A stretch of DNA of 64,000 bases from Avena insularis (taxonomy: Eukaryota; Streptophyta; Magnoliopsida; Poales; Poaceae): the NCBI GenBank assembly GCA_023614405.1, contig CM042690.1, forward strand, positions 525,838,293 to 525,902,292, given 5' to 3'. Positions 1 through 12,157 of the stretch are shown here, piece by piece. How positions within the stretch are numbered: position 1 is the first letter of the stretch; every line of letters begins with the position of its first letter. Made by a program: the position numbers and the translations under genes. The notes beneath the pieces are model-generated. The model was not told the DNA's origin, did no database searches, and saw only the letters and a program-made list of their open reading frames with translations.

Positions 1-760
1 AGTAACAACACACGGAGTATCTCATGGTCAACTCATGAAAGCAGTGTTCATAAACGATTCCGAGATGACAAGATGAATCACATCAAGGTAATGGAGGAAA
101 CAAGAGGAGAAGGGTTTCAAGTTGTTTAGGTAAATGGTCTTCATAAGGATTGAGACCATGGAGCTTCAAAAGAGTTTAAACTTCTGAAAGGGAAAGCTTA
201 CAATAGAAAGAACATGACCACATACTTCGAGAGATGAAACTCTACTAAAAAGCTTAAGTAGATCTTCAAGAGAAAAAGAGATACAAATAACCAAGCTGCT
301 GAACTACTTTTGATACAAAAGGATCACTCGTTGTTCAACAAAAGGCCAAGATAGAGAGATGTTTTGTGGTGAGGACTCGTAAGAGTTACAAGGAACATGT
401 CACAAGAGAAACTTCTAATTCACAAAATCATAGTCACTCTATGAACACGGTCGAGATACTAAGGAAACTCTTTATTCATCCAGGATTATCAAAATCTTTG
501 CCAAAGATCATGGTATCACTTTACATCACTAAGATGAATATATAAGTAGATTCCTGATGACACGAGGAAAAAGAAACTGCATTCTCAGACTTCAGTTACT
601 TGGCACAGCTGGATGCTTGGCAAAGTAAAAGGGTCTAGAGGATCGACTGAGAGACATTTAGCAACACTACTTTAAATGTTCCCCTTGATGTTAGAGTAAG
701 CAAACATCAAGTAAAGGTCGTACTCCGGATACAAAGGAAAACCATAAGCACAACTCCCAT
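1..760 (-). other. Decayed internal region of the outer Gypsy element
   Basis: No reading frame of useful length on either strand. The position, downstream on the minus strand of the RT remnant near 3 kb, is where the 3' part of pol would lie. I saw no integrase motif I could defend. It is joined by the AATAA target duplication to the stretch starting at 2549. Confidence 0.45.
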
Positions 761-765
761 AATAA

Positions 766-2543
766 TGTTGGAAATATGCCCTAGAGACAAATAGTAGTAA
801 GGACTATTATCATATTTCATATAGTTTATGATTAAGTTTTATATCATGCTATAACTGTATTGAGTGGAAACATCAATACACGTGTGATATATAAACAACC
901 AGGGGTTCCCAGTGAAACTCTAGTCACTGGTTGATTGGTCACCAGATGATCACGTTTCCTGATCATGTGGCATTTATGCCAGTTGGAAATGGAGTCAACT
1001 CATTCTGAGAATGAGATGATGAACCAATACCCAACATAAACATCGTGACCCAATCATGTCACGAAGTTCAAGTTACGATGATTAGAAATGGATCCTCATA
1101 GACTATTCCTTAGACCGTGAGGCTATATCAATAACTATCTCCGGAGAGTGCTTAAATAGCATCAAGCGCCACTTGGTAATACAGTGGTTATAAAGGTGTG
1201 TTCAGGTACTTGGAGGAAACCGTAGAGGTAATATATGTCAAGAGCGGGATTTGTCCGTCCATGTGACGGAAAGATACTCAAGGGCCCACTCGGAGAAGTT
1301 ATATCCAATAGTTGCACAACGTGTGATTTGATCACAGACATATCACTTGTCGGAACAAGTCAAGTAGCATTGTTCGGTAACGAGATTGAACATGACATGG
1401 TGCTGTCATTGATCTGATCTCGGGTAATGCAAGTATCGAGAGACAAAGGGAATAAAACACGACTGTCCTAGTTCAAACGACGAAAGATCTTCGTGGAACG
1501 CATAGGGGTCACATGGGCATCCAGGTCCCTCTGTCGATCATTGGTGCGGGAGTGTCCCGACCATGTCTGGAGTGTTCCCGAACCGTGGGGTATCATGCTT
1601 AAGGTCTTGATGAAGCTTAGAGAGTGCTTATAGGATCGGTAGAATCACCGAAGAATAGTAGAGGGAAAACCGGAAGAGTTTCAGTAAGTCCGAAGGATGT
1701 CCGAAGTGGAGGTGGAAGGTGTTCCATAGCCACGGAAGTTGAATAATATATGAATAAATGTTAAATAATGATTTAATCATTTATTCATAATTATTTAATA
1801 AAGAGAAAATCAATTTAAAAGGTCAAAAGGCTTAATGGGCCAATTCCCGGAGGGGAGAGGGCCCATTAGGGAAAGGAGAGAGGGAGAAGGGGAAAGGGGG
1901 TGGCCGGCTGGGCCAAGCCCCCCCCCCGCGGGGCCCACTAGGGCCGGCCGGTGGCTACCCCTCCCCCTCCTCTCCTTTAGTCCCACCCCGGGACTTTGAG
2001 GGAGGTAGTACCTCCCCTCCCCCTATATATAGTGGGGGTATTTGGCCAGATAAATACACTCAATATTCAATAAAAGGTCTTCTCACTTTTGGGAAGACCT
2101 CCAATTGATATTCTCTCTCTCTCTCTCTTGACCATGGTCCCGAGTTCGGACTGCGCGAATGAGAGACATATTCACCGCAGAGCACCGTCGTGCTGCAGGA
2201 TTCGGATCCAGGAGCTCTACTTCCGCAACTGCTGCTGGATCGGGGAAGCGGGAGTCATCGTCAGGCACCGGACGTGTGTAACTCCCCGCAAGGTGTCGCA
2301 CTTGAGGCACTCAAGTCGTTGGAGCCAAAGGAGCCCAAGGACTTCATCACGACCTTGAGGTCGGCTTCGGCTCGTCTACATCAACCACGCTCTCCTGAGC
2401 ATTGACAACGTTTTTCGGTCTTCAAGGGTAAGTTCGCGAAAAGCCCCTCCTGTTACTGTATTACTAATAGATAGGTCCTGGCAGCATTAGGGGTTCAGGG
2501 GCGTAGGGTAAAATTAATTGTTTTCATACGTGGAACCCCTACA
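766..2543 (+). mobile_element. Solo Copia LTR, BARE/WIS/Angela-like
   Basis: A 1778-bp LTR that starts TGTTGGAAATATGCCCTAG and ends CCCCTACA. It is flanked by a perfect 5-bp target duplication, AATAA at 761-765 and 2544-2548. No internal region and no second LTR are attached, so this is a solo LTR left by recombination between the two LTRs of a once complete element. It is inserted in the internal region of the outer Gypsy element. It contains a TATA-like site near 2024 and a CT-rich microsatellite near 2114. The start is typical of the BARE/WIS/Angela group; the end is divergent, so the subfamily is not assigned. Small reading frames inside it (1235-1417 and 2083-2405) are not genes. Confidence 0.9.
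2024..2032 (+). promoter_or_regulatory. TATA-like promoter element of the solo LTR
   Basis: TATATATAG follows a C-rich tract about 500 bp before the LTR end. A CTCTCT microsatellite follows at about 2113-2129, where a transcript leader would begin. Position and composition fit an LTR promoter; activity is inference. Confidence 0.5.
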
Positions 2544-2548
2544 AATAA

Positions 2549-3338
2549 ATCATAGAAGGAGCATTATGAGGGGTGGTTGTTATTTGCTGACTCAAGAGAA
2601 TATGACAATAGGCCTTTCCAGCTAGTTGTGTCAACCACTACATCAATCTTGCCAGATTTACAAGAAACCTATGTCAATTCCGTGAGAATTAGCAACCATC
2701 ATATCTGCTTGAGATTTAGATCTGGTTCGATGGGATGATACTTCAGACTCAGCATGTCCGAATAGAAAGTTTGCAACATTTACCACAAGGATAGAGTTAC
2801 TAGAATCTCAAGACATGGACTACAGTGTTAAGCTCCAATAGACTGAGCTAGATTGCTAGACCCCTGTATTAACAACTTGTCAGAGGACAGCTGCACCTAC
2901 ATGAAGTACATGCAACAAAATAAACATGTGTCCTTAAGGAAACAAAGGTAACACTACTCAGATCCACGATGACATCTTTCAACAATTGCACGTGAACCAG
3001 AAAAGGTCACTCCTAACATCCAGAACACATACTTCGAGATGACCCGAAGAAGGTTCTCAAAAGTTTTCCAACGTTAATGCCAAAAGTTCCATAGGAATCT
3101 AGCCTAACATGGGGAAGATAAGGATGTCATCAATGGGATAAATGACAAACTTATCGAGATACTCCAATTGGATGAACTCATATGTTGCATGAACAAGACA
3201 GAGTATTGGTCATACCAACGAACATGAAGAAATACTCAAGTGAAACATCCTGAGTAGCAACATCATCAAGATAGTACTGAGGAGAAAGGAGCAGCTCTGA
3301 GAACTTGCTTGCTCAATAACTTGACTAACATGATCATG
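2549..3338 (-). other. Decayed pol segment of the outer Gypsy element
   Basis: Internal sequence of the outer minus-strand element between the solo LTR and the Athila-type insertion. The part from about 2990 to 3270 still translates on the minus strand into recognisable RT pieces and is listed separately. The rest shows no intact frame. Confidence 0.55.
2990..3270 (-). pseudogene. Reverse transcriptase remnant, chromovirus-like
   Basis: On the minus strand, 3162-3114 translates as EYLDKFVIYPIDDILIF, matching the catalytic block of chromovirus RT (family form EYLDKFVVVFIDDILIYS). Further downstream, about 3055-3000, reads SKYVFWMLGVTF, which fits the family pattern SKCEFWL..VTFLG. Upstream, 3195-3170 holds a degraded FGLTN block. 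Frameshifts and stops occur between these pieces, so nothing functional is made. In the family this domain copies the element RNA into DNA in cytoplasmic particles. It identifies the outer element as Gypsy and fixes its orientation. The N-terminal part of the domain was cut off by the Athila-type insertion at 3339. Confidence 0.65.
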
Positions 3339-3343
3339 TGGCA

Positions 3344-4903
3344 TGATTATTGGCTCAACACGTCGAGCTCATTGGGGAACCCCAAGAGGAAGGTATGATG
3401 AACACAACAGCAAGTTTTCCCTCAGTTATGAAACCAAGGTTATCGAACCAGTAGGAGCAAGGAAACATCTCCCAGGTGTTGATACCAACATGGAATCCTG
3501 CACAACACAACCACATAACTTTGCCCCCAACTTACAGTGAGGTTGTCAATCTCACCGGTTTTGCTGAAAACAAAGGATTAAACGTATTGTGTGGAAGAAA
3601 GTAAAAGCTTGCAGAAGGTAAACATAAAACAGTAAAAAGTTGTAGATTGATAGTAAAAGAAAGGACCAGGGTCCATAGTTCACTAGTGGTGGTTCTCCTT
3701 AAGATAGATGACATGTTGGGTGAACAAATTACAGCGGGGAAATTGATAAACAACGAGAAAGCATACATGCATATACTAATCATCTTGAGTCCTATGAGAT
3801 TTGATTGGGCATTACAAGATTATACATAGACCGTAATCCAACTTCATCTATGACTAATAATCCACCTTCAGGTTATCATCCGAACCCCCTCTAGTATTAA
3901 CTTGTAAGCAACAGATAATTGCATTACGCATTGCGTGTAAAGTAAACAATACGATTGTTCTATGAACAAAGGATTGCTATTTTATCCCTAGTAGCAACAT
4001 CACATCTAGTACCTTAGAGATTTCTGTCACTTCCCTAGATTACTAGAGGCATGAACCCACTATCGAGCATAATTACTCCCTCTTGGAGTTGCTAGCATCT
4101 ACTCGGCCAAGATATCTACTAACAACGGAGAGCATGAAAGATCACAAATAACAAAGACATGATAGAATCAATAATCAATCTGAAATAGCATCTCAATATC
4201 CATCGAGTCCCTGTAAACACAACATGTAGGATTACAAATAGATGATCTTGATCATGAACGGAGCTCACAAGATCTAAACATGGTAGCACAAAGGAGAAGA
4301 ACCAACCATCTAGCTACTACATGGACCCATAGTCCAAGGATGAACTACTCACGCATCACACCGGAGGCTTGCATGGTGATGAAGAAGGCCTCCAGGGTGA
4401 ATTCTCCCCTCCGGCAGGGAGCCGGAATGATCTTTAGATCCCTCCCGATCTAGGGATGGATATGACGGCGGCTACAGGCTCTTTCATGGAATTTTGATCG
4501 GGTACTTAGGGTTTCTGTATCAGAGGCATCTTATAGGCGAAAGGGGAGGCCGAGGGGGTGCCCTAGGCGGCCACACCACCCCCTGGCATGGGCCAGGCCT
4601 GACCACGCGGCTAGGTGGTGTGGCGGCCCTCTGGCCCCTCTCCATCTCGTATTCTAGCTCCGTGTCCCCCTTGGTGAAATACTGACTTTGGCTTTTGTCT
4701 CGTCCCATTCCGAGAATATTCATTTTCTGACTTTCCTGAAACCAAAAACAGCAGAAAACAGGCAGCTGGCAATGTGGTATCTTGTTAATAGGTTAGTCCA
4801 AGAAATCATATGAAAAGTACTCCAAAGTGTGGACAAAACATAAAAAGTAGATAAAAACCAAGCATGGAACATCAAAAATTATAGATACGTTTGCAACATA
4901 TCA
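3344..4903 (-). repeat. 3' LTR of the Athila-type element
   Basis: A 1560-bp repeat matching 9042-10587 along its length with scattered substitutions and small indels. On the minus strand it starts TGATATGTTGCAAACG and ends AATAATCA. A TATAAG site lies at 4530-4535 (minus). The region about 4560-4620 differs from the other copy by several short indels in GC-rich sequence. Confidence 0.9.
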
Positions 4904-4916
4904 ACATCCCCAAGCT
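4904..4916 (-). other. Polypurine tract
   Basis: On the minus strand AGCTTGGGGATGT sits directly before the 3' LTR. This is the usual place for the plus-strand DNA primer. The same AGCTTGGGGATGT occurs before the LTR starting at 29103. Confidence 0.8.
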
Positions 4917-7786
4917 TAACTCCTGCTCGTCCTCGAGTAGGTAAGTGATGAAAAGAAAGAATAATTTTTGAGGTGACATGCACGATCATAAACTTGATCA
5001 AAGTATTTGTAAAACATTGATAGCTGGGATTATAGTACTTCAACATAGCATGAAAGACAAAGTTCTAACAATAAGACATAGCAACTATGTTGTAACATGA
5101 AAAGGCACAAACAAAAGATTCATGAATAACAATGCTTTGCAAGACGTTTGTTTGTTTCACATAAAGAAAACATAGCATAATGGCATTCAGCTTGTCCCTC
5201 ATAGAGTATCAAACATAAATGCATAGGACACCTTCATAGTTTATAAGGGTGACTAGATACAAATAGTTTAAGAACAAGCAATATCAAAGTTATGCATCAA
5301 TCAAGAAGTCTTGGGACAATGCACATAGAACTAAGAATGGCCACTATGCTCTCAAAATAGGTGCATAAAGATAGAAGGTGGAGACTAAATATAAAAGTAA
5401 AAGAAAGGCCTTCATAGAAGGAAGTAGGGATTCAAGTTTCATAAAGAGCTTCCAAAAATTATGGTACTTATTAGCTTTCAGCTCTCATTGCCCCTATCAT
5501 AAGCATCTTGAAGTGATTAAGGTTAAAGTGAACAAACTATGGAGTATATTCTTGACAAAGTATAAGTTGGAAATCTCATGTCCCTTGAATACGAGGGCCG
5601 CTCCTCATGCTACTCAAGTTGGAAATCTCATGTCCCTTAACAAAGTATAAGTTCTTGTCATAGTAAGTACATGTGTATCATAGAGAACAGCCAACGGGGT
5701 ACCCCTTACCCGATGATACGGAAGAATCCCCATATCAAAATGACAAGGTAAGCAGACAACGAGCATCTCAGCAATCTTCTTATTTACCATGGGAAAATGG
5801 TGCTTTTTTCTCTCTTTCCTCTTTTCTCATATCTCTTTTTTTTCTCAATATCTGACTCTTTTTTATAAGAAGAATGCTTCATAGACAACTCATTATGGTT
5901 ACGCTGCAGGGTACCACCATGATTAGGCATGGATTAGACCGGCGGCCCAAGCGTTTCTCTAACACACATACATAACTCCATGGACTTACAAGCTCCCCTT
6001 TCATTTCACACCGACGACATCCATAGACAAAAGAGCATGATATCAACTAGGTACAAAGAATAAGTGCAATGTTGAAAGCGTTCCCCATGACAGCATGGTT
6101 CTGGTAATCCCCAACGTATAAGTGCAAGCTTATACAACATAGATTGCACAATGGTTCAAGTTTATTAACGGCAAGAAAAGTAAAGTCTGCCATCAAGTTC
6201 GTGAGAGCTTTAATCACTAGTTTTCTCATAACAAGTTTAATTCGGAAGGTATTTAAAAACATGAATATACTTGGAATAGCAAATGCTAATAGGTAGGTAT
6301 GGTGGACTCTTTGGAATAACTTGGTTTTATTTGGAGTTGGATGCATGAGTGGAACTCATACTTGGTTATGGAGGCTAGCAAAAGACTGGGAGAGACCAAC
6401 TAAGAGAGCAACAATGGCCATAATCATGCAGAGCGACAAAACATCATTAATTAAAGCATAAAGTGATATTACAAGTCAAAAACTAAAGGATCATGAAGGC
6501 TATGGTGACTTGGGATAGTCATAACATGGTGTGAGCATGTGCCAAGTCAACCCAAATAAAGCATCAAAGGAGAATGCCACAATACTATGCTTTAGTATGC
6601 GAAAACAACACATGATTCTTTCAAGGCACATTAAGCAATCTCAATTGTTTATAACATGTAATGCTACAACAAAGATCACTAAGCATAAAGCCAAAACAAT
6701 ATCAATCATGGCATGACAAAGCATGGGCCACAGTCAAAAACAAGCTCTCTTTACCACTTAAACATGAACTTTCCTACTCTTTTCCAATCCAAACCAAACT
6801 ATTTGAAAACTAATGTATGAAAGAGGGGGTCCAACCAATTTATTCAAGCAAACTAAGAAAACCAAGCAAACAAAAACCAAAAACAAAAACGAAGACGCTC
6901 CAAGAACAACACAACTGTGCATGAAACAATAAAAATGAAGTGTTTGGAAGAAACCTGGGATTTTTATTGATGAAGAAGGGGATGCCTTGGGCATCCCCAA
7001 GCTTTGACGCTTGTACTTCTTGGGTATTTCTTGGGGTGACACGCGTGGCATCCCCAAGATTGATCTTTAGTCCATTCTTCATGTCATTATACATTCTCTC
7101 CATACACCTGAAAATTTTCCTTCATACAAAACTTCACACAATCTTTATTAGCAACATTAGTGCACTCAAGATAATAAGTCTTTGGGTTCAGTTTCAACAC
7201 TAATAAAACTTCCATTAAAACACAAGATACTGAAGCACTTCCCTCAGAAATCTCAATTCCCCAAAGAGAACTCAAAAAGGAACCAACAAGAAGCAAATGC
7301 AAATAATGGTAGAAATCTGTCAAAACAGACCAGCAGGTAAAAACCATTTTTTTGAAGACCTTATGTTGCTCAAATCGAAAAGTGTTGAACTAACGAAAGT
7401 TAGATAACAACCTGGGTCAGAAGCACAAAAATTCACGCCTCAAAACGACGTACATAGATTTTACACGAAGTTTTACGGTGAAGCACAAAAATCTGTTTCG
7501 AGACAGCAACTTTCCCAAGCATTACTTCTCTCTCATTAGAGGTTACTCTTGGCACAAAAAACAAATAAAAATGATAAGTAGCGGTTATTACTGAGGTAAT
7601 AACTTCCAAGACTCATCTAAAACTTTTGGGTTATCTCCCAATAAGTACTTTTCTTTAACGTCTTTAAGTTAGGCCAGATAATTTCGATGATGCTCACATA
7701 AGAAATATGAATTGAAGTAAAAGAGAGCATCAAGAAGAAAATTCAAAACACATTTAAGTCTAACCCACTTCCTATGCATAGGAATA
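4917..7786 (-). other. Long 3' noncoding region of the Athila-type element
   Basis: About 2.9 kb without a credible gene. It holds blocks shared with the elements near 36-38 kb and 62-64 kb, for example 6185-6229, which is the reverse complement of a stretch close to 63011-63055 and 36828-36872. The part 6540-7600 is shared with 32626-33700 and includes the hairpin at 6978-6998. Long noncoding 3' regions are typical of Athila-type elements. Confidence 0.75.
6978..6998. repeat. Perfect 9-bp-stem hairpin
   Basis: GGGGATGCC, a 3-base loop TTG, then GGCATCCCC. The same perfect hairpin recurs in the related element at 33045-33065. A second imperfect inverted repeat follows, with arms CTTGGGG and CCCCAAG, at about 7030-7058. 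It may be an RNA structure in the genome of the element; its role is unknown. Confidence 0.8.
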
Positions 7787-8827
7787 TTATACGCAAATAA
7801 ATTCACAACAAACAAAGCGACATGCATAGGAAGATAAAAACGAGAGTAACTTCAAAACTTTCAGTAAATAGAGAGGTGTTCTAGTACCATGAAAACTTTT
7901 TAAACAATATTTTCCTCTCTCATAATAATTTTCAGTAGCCTCATGAATAAACTCAACAATATAACTATCACATAAAGCATGCTTTTCATGGTCTACAAAC
8001 ACATCATTTTTATCAAGCTCAAAAATAGTGGGATTAAAACCTTCAAACCCTCTTTTAACAATTTTATAACAAGATGACTGATCAATCTCATTTTCAATAG
8101 TAGTACAATTAATATTATCAACCAATTATAAACATTTTTACAAGAATCCTCAAGAACATAACATTCATCCTCCTTTAGTAAGCATGGGGAACAATCAAAT
8201 ATTGTAAGGGGTAAAGAGTTACTCTCATTAGAAGGTAGGAATTGGTAGATCCATTCTTCCTCCTCTTGATCATCACTCTCCTCCTATTTTTCATCCAATG
8301 AGCTTCCATTTTCAGCAATTTTCTTCTTCCATAGGCTCCTGCAAGGCATTAGTCCCTTCCTCTGGTGGAGAGCATCTATTAAGATATTCAAGAATATAGC
8401 CATTTTCTTCCTTGTAATTATCAAAGCAAAATTTAAGTATATCATAAACCTCATATTTATAAGGTGCATCATCAGTATTTTCAAGCAAATAAGCTAGTTC
8501 TAATGCACCCTTCCAAGCAATAAATTCTTCAATTTGTTCCACATCATAAAAGTCATAATTTCCCTTAACATAAGAAGATATGGTAACATCATCATTATAC
8601 TCACATTAAAAAGGGAGGTGTTTATACCTCTTATAGCAACAAGATTTATCAAAGCAATAAGTAACATTATAAGTACAACATACATTTCTAGCAATGGTAT
8701 ACAATTTATCAATTTGTTCCCATAAGTGTTTCCCTTTTTGTGACAAATGGTGTTCCTTATAATAATATTTTTGTTCTTCCATGAACCCACCTTGCCAATT
8801 AGATTCAGTTTCAAAGAAACCACCCAT
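7787..8827 (-). pseudogene. Broken gag-like gene of the non-autonomous Athila-type element
   Basis: Minus-strand frames join into one degraded protein. It starts at the ATG at 8827 (MGGFFETESNW), has an in-frame TAA at 8606-8608, then runs on in the same frame to a stop at 8312. After a frameshift it continues through an acidic stretch (EESDDQEEEEW), and after a second shift ends in the frame 8125-7787. It is the first and only gene after the primer site, which is the gag position. The sequence is rich in acidic and aromatic residues with no zinc knuckle and no protease motif. I do not recognise it as a named family; the gag assignment rests on position. Confidence 0.55.
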
Positions 8828-9016
8828 TGATAGAAAGCATGATAAAGCAAGACAATAAGGGACCAACGAAAATAACAACTATAGTAGGAACTAATTTTTT
8901 TTATTTTTGATAAAAAGAAACAAGCAAACAAAGTGGAAATAAACTAAGCAAAACAAAAATAACAAAGTAAAGAGATTGGTAATGAGAGACTCCCCTTGTG
9001 AAGATGTCCTTGAATA

Positions 9017-9032
9017 CCCGGCAACGACGCCA
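9017..9032 (-). other. Primer binding site, Asp-tRNA type
   Basis: On the minus strand TGGCGTCGTTGCCGGG lies 9 bases after the 5' LTR. It differs by one base from TGGCGCCGTTGCCGGG, the form used by Athila-type elements and thought to pair with the 3' end of tRNA-Asp. Confidence 0.8.
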
Positions 9033-9041
9033 GAAAAAGCT

Positions 9042-10587
9042 TAATTATTGGCTCAACACGTCGAGCTCGTTGGGATACCTCAAGATGAAGGTATGATGAG
9101 CACAACAGCAAGTTTTCCCTCAGTTATGAAACCAAGGTTATCGAACCTGTAGGAGCAAGGGAACACCTCCCAGGTGTTGTTACCAACTTGGAATCTTGCA
9201 CAACACAACCATAGAACTTTTCCCCCAACTTATAGTGAGGTTGTCAATCTCACCGGTTATGCTACAAACAAAGGATTAAACGTATTGTGTTGAAGAAAGT
9301 AAAAGCTTGCAGAAAGTAAACAGAAAACATAAAACAGTTGTAGATTGATGGTAAAAGAAAGGACCGGGTTCCATAGTTCACTAGTGGTGGTTCTCTTTAA
9401 GATAAATGACATGTTGGGTGAACAAATTACAGCGGGGCAATTGACAAACATCGAGAAAGCAAACATGCATATACTAATCATCTTGACTCCTATGAGATTT
9501 GATTGGGCATTACAACATTATACATATACTGTAATCTAGCTGCATCTGTGACTAATAATCCACCTTCAGGTTATCATCCGAACCCCCTCCAGTATTAAGT
9601 TGCAAGTAACAGATAATTGCATTATGCATTGCGTGTAAAGTAAACAATACGATTGTTCTATGAACAAAGGATTGTTGTTTTCTCCCTAGTAGCAACAACA
9701 CATCTAGTACCTTAGAGATTTCCGTCACTTCCCTAGATTACTAGAGGCATGAACCCACTATCAAGCATAAATACTCCCTCTTGGAGTTGCTATCATCTAC
9801 TCGGCCAAGATATCTTCTAACAACGGAGAGCATGCAAGATCACAAATAACAAAGACATGATAGAATCAATAATCAATCGGAAATAGCATCTCAATATCCA
9901 TCGGATCCCCGCAAACACAACATGTAGGATTACAAATAGATGATCTTGATCATGAACGGAGCTCACAAGATCTAAACATGGTAGCACAAAGGAGAAGAAC
10001 CAACCATCTAGCTACTACATGGACCCGTAGTCCAAGGATGCACTACTCACGCATCAGACCGGAGGCTTGCTTGGTGATGAAGAAGGCCTCCAGGGTGAAT
10101 TCTCCTCTCCGGCAGGGTGCCGAGAAGAGCTTCAGATATCTCCCGATCTAGGGATGGATATGATGGTGGCTACAGACCCTTTCGTGGAATTTTGATCGTG
10201 TACTTAGGGTTTCTGTATCGGAGGCATCTTATAGGGGAAAGGGGAGGCCGAGGGCGGCCACACACCACCCCTAGCGGGTCGACATGGCAGCGGCCAGGTG
10301 GTGTGGCGGCCCTCTGGACCCTCTCCATCTCGTATTCTGGCTCCGTGTCCCCCTTGGTGAAATACTGACTTTGGCTTTTGTCCTGTCCAATTCCGAGAAT
10401 ATTCATTTGCCGACTTTCCTGGAATGAAAAATAGCAAAAAATAGGCAGCTGGCACTGTTGCATCTTGTTAATAGGTTAGTCCAAGAAAGTGTATAAAAAG
10501 TACTCCAATGTATGGACAAAACATAAGAAAGTAGATAAAAACCAAGCATGGAACATCAAAAATTATAGATACGTTTGCAACGTATCA
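9042..10587 (-). repeat. 5' LTR of the Athila-type element
   Basis: A 1546-bp repeat paired with 3344-4903. On the minus strand it starts TGATACGTTGCAAACG and ends AATAATTA, where the last TCA has become TTA. It is followed by the primer site. The right boundary is fixed by the TGGCA target duplication at 10588-10592. Confidence 0.9.
10228..10233 (-). promoter_or_regulatory. TATA box of the 5' LTR
   Basis: Minus-strand CTATAAGATGCC. The same CCTATAAGATGCC string is in the LTR of the element at 55924 (TATAAG at 56195-56200), so it is a conserved promoter core within this group. Confidence 0.55.
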
Positions 10588-10592
10588 TGGCA

Positions 10593-12157
10593 ACATGGCG
10601 ATACTTCCAGCAAGACGTCCCGAATATCAAGAAAACCACTGATATCTCATTTCGTTCAAGTGTGAACTTTCTTGGTAAGGCAAGAGGACACAATCTTAGA
10701 GCTTCTGCATAAGCCTAACTCTTTGACCGAGGAGAGTGCACCGGAATAGTAGACTTGGTAGCACAATCATCCTTCTCTTAGTGATAGGGTTAACCAATCA
10801 TGCTAGAAGTGACACAAATGTCCTTGGAGTCCGAAGCAATAATGATTGCTAAGAATCTCAGATGGCCACATTATTACGCACACGCATCATTCACGAGCAC
10901 GAAAGCTCAGAGGAAGGGTGGGTAATAATATGTAATAGCATCACTTCATTAAGGGGTCACGAAACTCAGCACGACCTCTTAGTATATAAGAGTGTGATAC
11001 TTTAAGGTAGAACAGAACAGAAGCTAATCATTGCTAATTGTTCTATAGATTACAACACTTTGACATGGTAGTAGATATGACAAGGTACTAGAGTTTGTTT
11101 CTCCTGACACCCCGAAATGGTTTGTCATGATGGACCACAAGAGTAATTTGCATCGGAAGACACCAATGCACAATACCACTTGGCTACCAACTTATAGACA
11201 AAGGTGGGAAACAACAAGCGGGAAAGGAACATGCTCAGGATAGAACCCTGATATGTGGATGCATAAGTCAACAATCTTCCGATGACCGATGCATAGAAAA
11301 AGGAAGGTGTGGCAGAGTCACGAATATAGATGTGAGACTCATGAGGAGTACTCTTGTCGTGATCTATTTGGTTTCGTTAAAGAACATCTGCCTTAGCTAG
11401 TGGTAGGGGAAGTCCTTAATTGTAACGACTCTATCACGACAAAGACCACAAGCTTGAATACCAGAATTATAGTTCTAGCCATCCTGAGGTGATGTGTGAA
11501 CATTACAACAGGGGTCAACATAATGGACCTTGGGTTAAAGATCAGCTTCATGTACAAGATTCATAACACCAGAATCTAGCACAATCTGAGATCTTCGGTT
11601 CAAGTTCAAGGGTTAAAACCCGAGAAAGAAGTAACTACTACTTGAGTGACACAGAGTACACTGCAATATAGTAATCACGAGGTAGCTTCCAAGAGAAGAA
11701 ACGACTTCTGAAGTACCCAAACAAACAAAAAGGAGGCGCACGAGGCGAAAAGAAACCTAGAATAAAACACTATGGATCCTTCAATATAATATTGTAGGTT
11801 CCAAAGGACAAACAGATCATGATGGAAAGGAATCTCACAGCTGAAGCAGAGCAAAGGGGAACAAGGAACACACACACACTGACTCTAGAGAACTCTACAC
11901 TAGGTCAACTGGCTGAGAAACGATATGCCAAGAAGGCACCTAAGCTTTGAAAGACTAGAAGAGATATCAAAACTTTTCCAAATCAACACAAGATAAGATG
12001 ACCCAGAGTTGGAGCGATACCAGATATGGATAAAGAGCAGTATACTAGAGTTTTCACAAATAATTTTCATCTTTGAAATAGTTTTCCCAAGAACTGGACT
12101 CAACATCGACCAATAGCAAGGTTTTCCTACGGTCGGTACTGCTCTAATACCAAGAAC
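10593..12157 (-). other. Decayed 5' internal region of the outer Gypsy element
   Basis: Minus-strand internal sequence between the primer site and the Athila-type insertion, where gag and protease would be. The longest frames (11675-11875 and 11900-12187, both minus) show no domain I can recognise, and the second overlaps the primer site and LTR. No gene is called. Confidence 0.5.
12141..12152 (-). other. Primer binding site, initiator-Met-tRNA type
   Basis: On the minus strand TGGTATTAGAGC, one base from the common TGGTATCAGAGC. It lies 5 bases after the LTR end at 12158. It sets the orientation of the outer element. Confidence 0.75.

Larger units (their letters stand above)
3344..10587 (-). 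mobile_element. Complete non-autonomous Athila-type Gypsy element
   Basis: A 7244-bp element on the minus strand with two LTRs and a perfect 5-bp target duplication, TGGCA at 3339-3343 and 10588-10592. The 5' LTR is 9042-10587, the 3' LTR 3344-4903. The primer site (9017-9032) resembles the Asp-tRNA type used by Athila elements, and a purine tract lies next to the 3' LTR. The 4.1-kb internal region has one broken gag-like gene and a long noncoding part. I found no protease, RT, RNase H or integrase, so it depended on an autonomous relative. The conserved 3' noncoding block is shared with the elements at 29-38 kb and 56-64 kb. Confidence 0.92.

Noticed and set aside
5673..5855. Small frame MYHREQPTGYPLP that recurs at 63366-63560
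   Set aside because: The recurrence reflects conserved 3' noncoding DNA; the frame has no start context, and the end is low-complexity.
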